Shown: piece by piece, positions 63,250 to 64,000 of the stretch
Numbering within the stretch: the first letter of the stretch is position 1
How the letters are laid out: every line of letters starts with the position of its first letter
Source of the DNA: Sphingomonas hominis
GTDB lineage: Bacteria; Pseudomonadota; Alphaproteobacteria; Sphingomonadales; Sphingomonadaceae
Length of the DNA: 64,000 nucleotides
Assembly (NCBI RefSeq): GCF_013328205.1
Contig: NZ_JABULH010000001.1
Location: 310,001 to 374,000, forward strand
Direction of reading: 5' to 3'
Made by a program: the position numbers and the translations under genes
Notes under the pieces: generated by a model
The model's input: only the letters and a program-made list of their open reading frames with translations
Database searches by the model: none
Told to the model about the DNA's origin: nothing

Positions 63250-64000
63250 ATGGACGCCGCGCTGGACATCTTTCGTGCCCTTGCCGACAGTTCGCGGCTG
63301 CGGATCGTCTGTCTGCTGCGCACAATGGAGCTGTCGGTCGGCGAGCTCGCACAGGTGCTGGGGCAGAGCCAGCCGCGTGTCAGCCGGCACGTCAAGATCC
63401 TGACTGACGCAGGGCTAGCCGAGCGGCGCAAGGAAGGAAGTTGGGTATTCGTCGCGCTGGGCGACGAGGCGCGCGTTGCGCCGGTGCTTGCAGCGTTGGA
63501 TGCATGGGACGCGTCGGACCGACAGGCGAGCGCGGATGCGGCTCGGCTCGCGGCAGTGCGCGCCGATCGTGCGGCGGCGGCGGCGGGCTGGTTCGAGAGC
63601 CACGCACGCGAGTGGGACGCGATCCGTTCGCTCCACATCGCCGAGGAGCAGGTCGAGGCGGCGATGGTCCGCGTGCTGGCGGGCGAGCCGATCGGGCGCT
63701 TGATCGACATCGGCACGGGCACGGGCCGGATGATCGAGCTATTCGCGCGTGCGGCGACGACGGCGCTTGGCATCGATCGCAGTTCGGAGATGCTGCGGCT
63801 GGCGCGCGCGAAGCTCGGCGAGCAGGGGCTGGGTAATGCCGAGCTGCGCCAGGCCGATCTTTACGCATTGCCGCTGGGTGATGGCGGCGCGGATGTGGCG
63901 ATCCTCCACCACGTGCTGCACTTCGCGCAGCAGCCGGGTGCCGCGATCGCGGAAGCGGCGCGGGTGCTGTCGCCGGGTGGGCGGTTGCTGATCGCCGATT
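63250..64000 (+). CDS. ArsR-family regulator fused to a SAM-dependent methyltransferase (partial)
   Basis: The first 250 codons are present; the gene runs off the window. Residues about 1-85 form a winged helix (IFRALADSSRLRIVCLLR, LSVGELAQVLGQSQPRVSRH recognition helix, GSWVFVAL wing) without a clear metal-binding Cys pair. From about 150 a class I methyltransferase follows: RLIDIGTGTGRMIELFAR, ALGIDRSSEML and LLIAD. Such fusions are found next to methionine-cycle genes (metF/metH) in Alphaproteobacteria and are comparable to SahR-type S-adenosylhomocysteine-responsive repressors; the flanking genes here are outside the window. Confidence 0.87.
   Translation, partial: MDAALDIFRALADSSRLRIVCLLRTMELSVGELAQVLGQSQPRVSRHVKILTDAGLAERRKEGSWVFVALGDEARVAPVLAALDAWDASDRQASADAARLAAVRADRAAAAAGWFESHAREWDAIRSLHIAEEQVEAAMVRVLAGEPIGRLIDIGTGTGRMIELFARAATTALGIDRSSEMLRLARAKLGEQGLGNAELRQADLYALPLGDGGADVAILHHVLHFAQQPGAAIAEAARVLSPGGRLLIAD

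Overview
The window is a GC-rich (roughly 65-70 percent), gene-dense chromosome segment from an alphaproteobacterium, most likely Sphingomonas or a close relative. That placement is an inference. It rests on the XrtA/PEP-CTERM regulatory genes prsK-prsR-prsT, on DUF1192, DUF4893, DUF2490 and hemerythrin genes of the kind seen in Sphingomonadales, on an HrcA/CIRCE-controlled groESL operon, and on a dispersed GTCATCCCGG...CCGGGGTGAC palindrome family. No insertion sequence, prophage or CRISPR array is visible. Nearly all of the window reads as core chromosome.

Layout. 1-3.2 kb: a partial quinone oxidoreductase, a DUF1192 gene ending in an 18-bp tandem repeat, and clpA. 3.2-10.8 kb (minus strand): a translation/transcription operon rimP-nusA-[tautomerase]-ylxR-infB-rbfA-tdk, with a 4-oxalocrotonate-tautomerase-like gene wedged between nusA and ylxR. 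11-18.3 kb: a PQQ-type sugar dehydrogenase, three hotdog thioesterases, a crotonase, a hemerythrin-like protein, an SDR, a thiolase and a nitroreductase (acyl-CoA metabolism). 18.4-21.5 kb: a polysaccharide pyruvyl transferase overlapping an FrhB-type iron-sulfur flavoprotein gene, then a PilZ-like membrane protein. 22-28.9 kb: tRNA-Arg(CCG), two related small secreted proteins, nth, dapB, a TRIC-type channel, sppA and a MATE exporter. 28.9-32.2 kb: groES-groEL with CIRCE, a Uma2-family protein and a DUF3429 protein. 32.2-40.3 kb: mannose-1-phosphate guanylyltransferase facing an XrtA-type sugar transferase-prsK-prsR-prsT operon (exopolysaccharide and PEP-CTERM control). 40.4-49 kb: DUF815 ATPase, ABC-F protein, PepSY protein, a two-component system split by an opposing small membrane gene, a zinc CDF exporter, a polyprenyl diphosphate synthase, chorismate mutase and a BLUF photoreceptor. 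49-58 kb: dienelactone hydrolase, GNAT, gpmA, recN, bamD, phosphomannose isomerase, YpfJ metallopeptidase, 3-hydroxybutyrate dehydrogenase and DUF4893. 57.4-64 kb: a papain-like protein coupled to a second CDF exporter, an amino-acid ester hydrolase, a tightly overlapping four-gene unit (two tiny lipoproteins, aldo/keto reductase, DUF2490) and, divergently, the start of an ArsR-methyltransferase fusion whose promoter carries a perfect 20-bp palindrome.

How genes work together. GDP-mannose supply (phosphomannose isomerase and mannose-1-phosphate guanylyltransferase) fits the exopolysaccharide transferase and the PrsK/PrsR regulators. The thiolase, SDR, crotonase, thioesterases and hydroxybutyrate dehydrogenase form a fatty-acid/polyester metabolic theme. 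The most interesting loose ends are the tautomerase inside the nusA operon, the pyruvyl transferase/FrhB pair, the small opposing gene inside the two-component system, the four-gene overlapping lipoprotein unit, two genes that appear to need near-cognate start codons, and the leaderless-looking ArsR-methyltransferase promoter.
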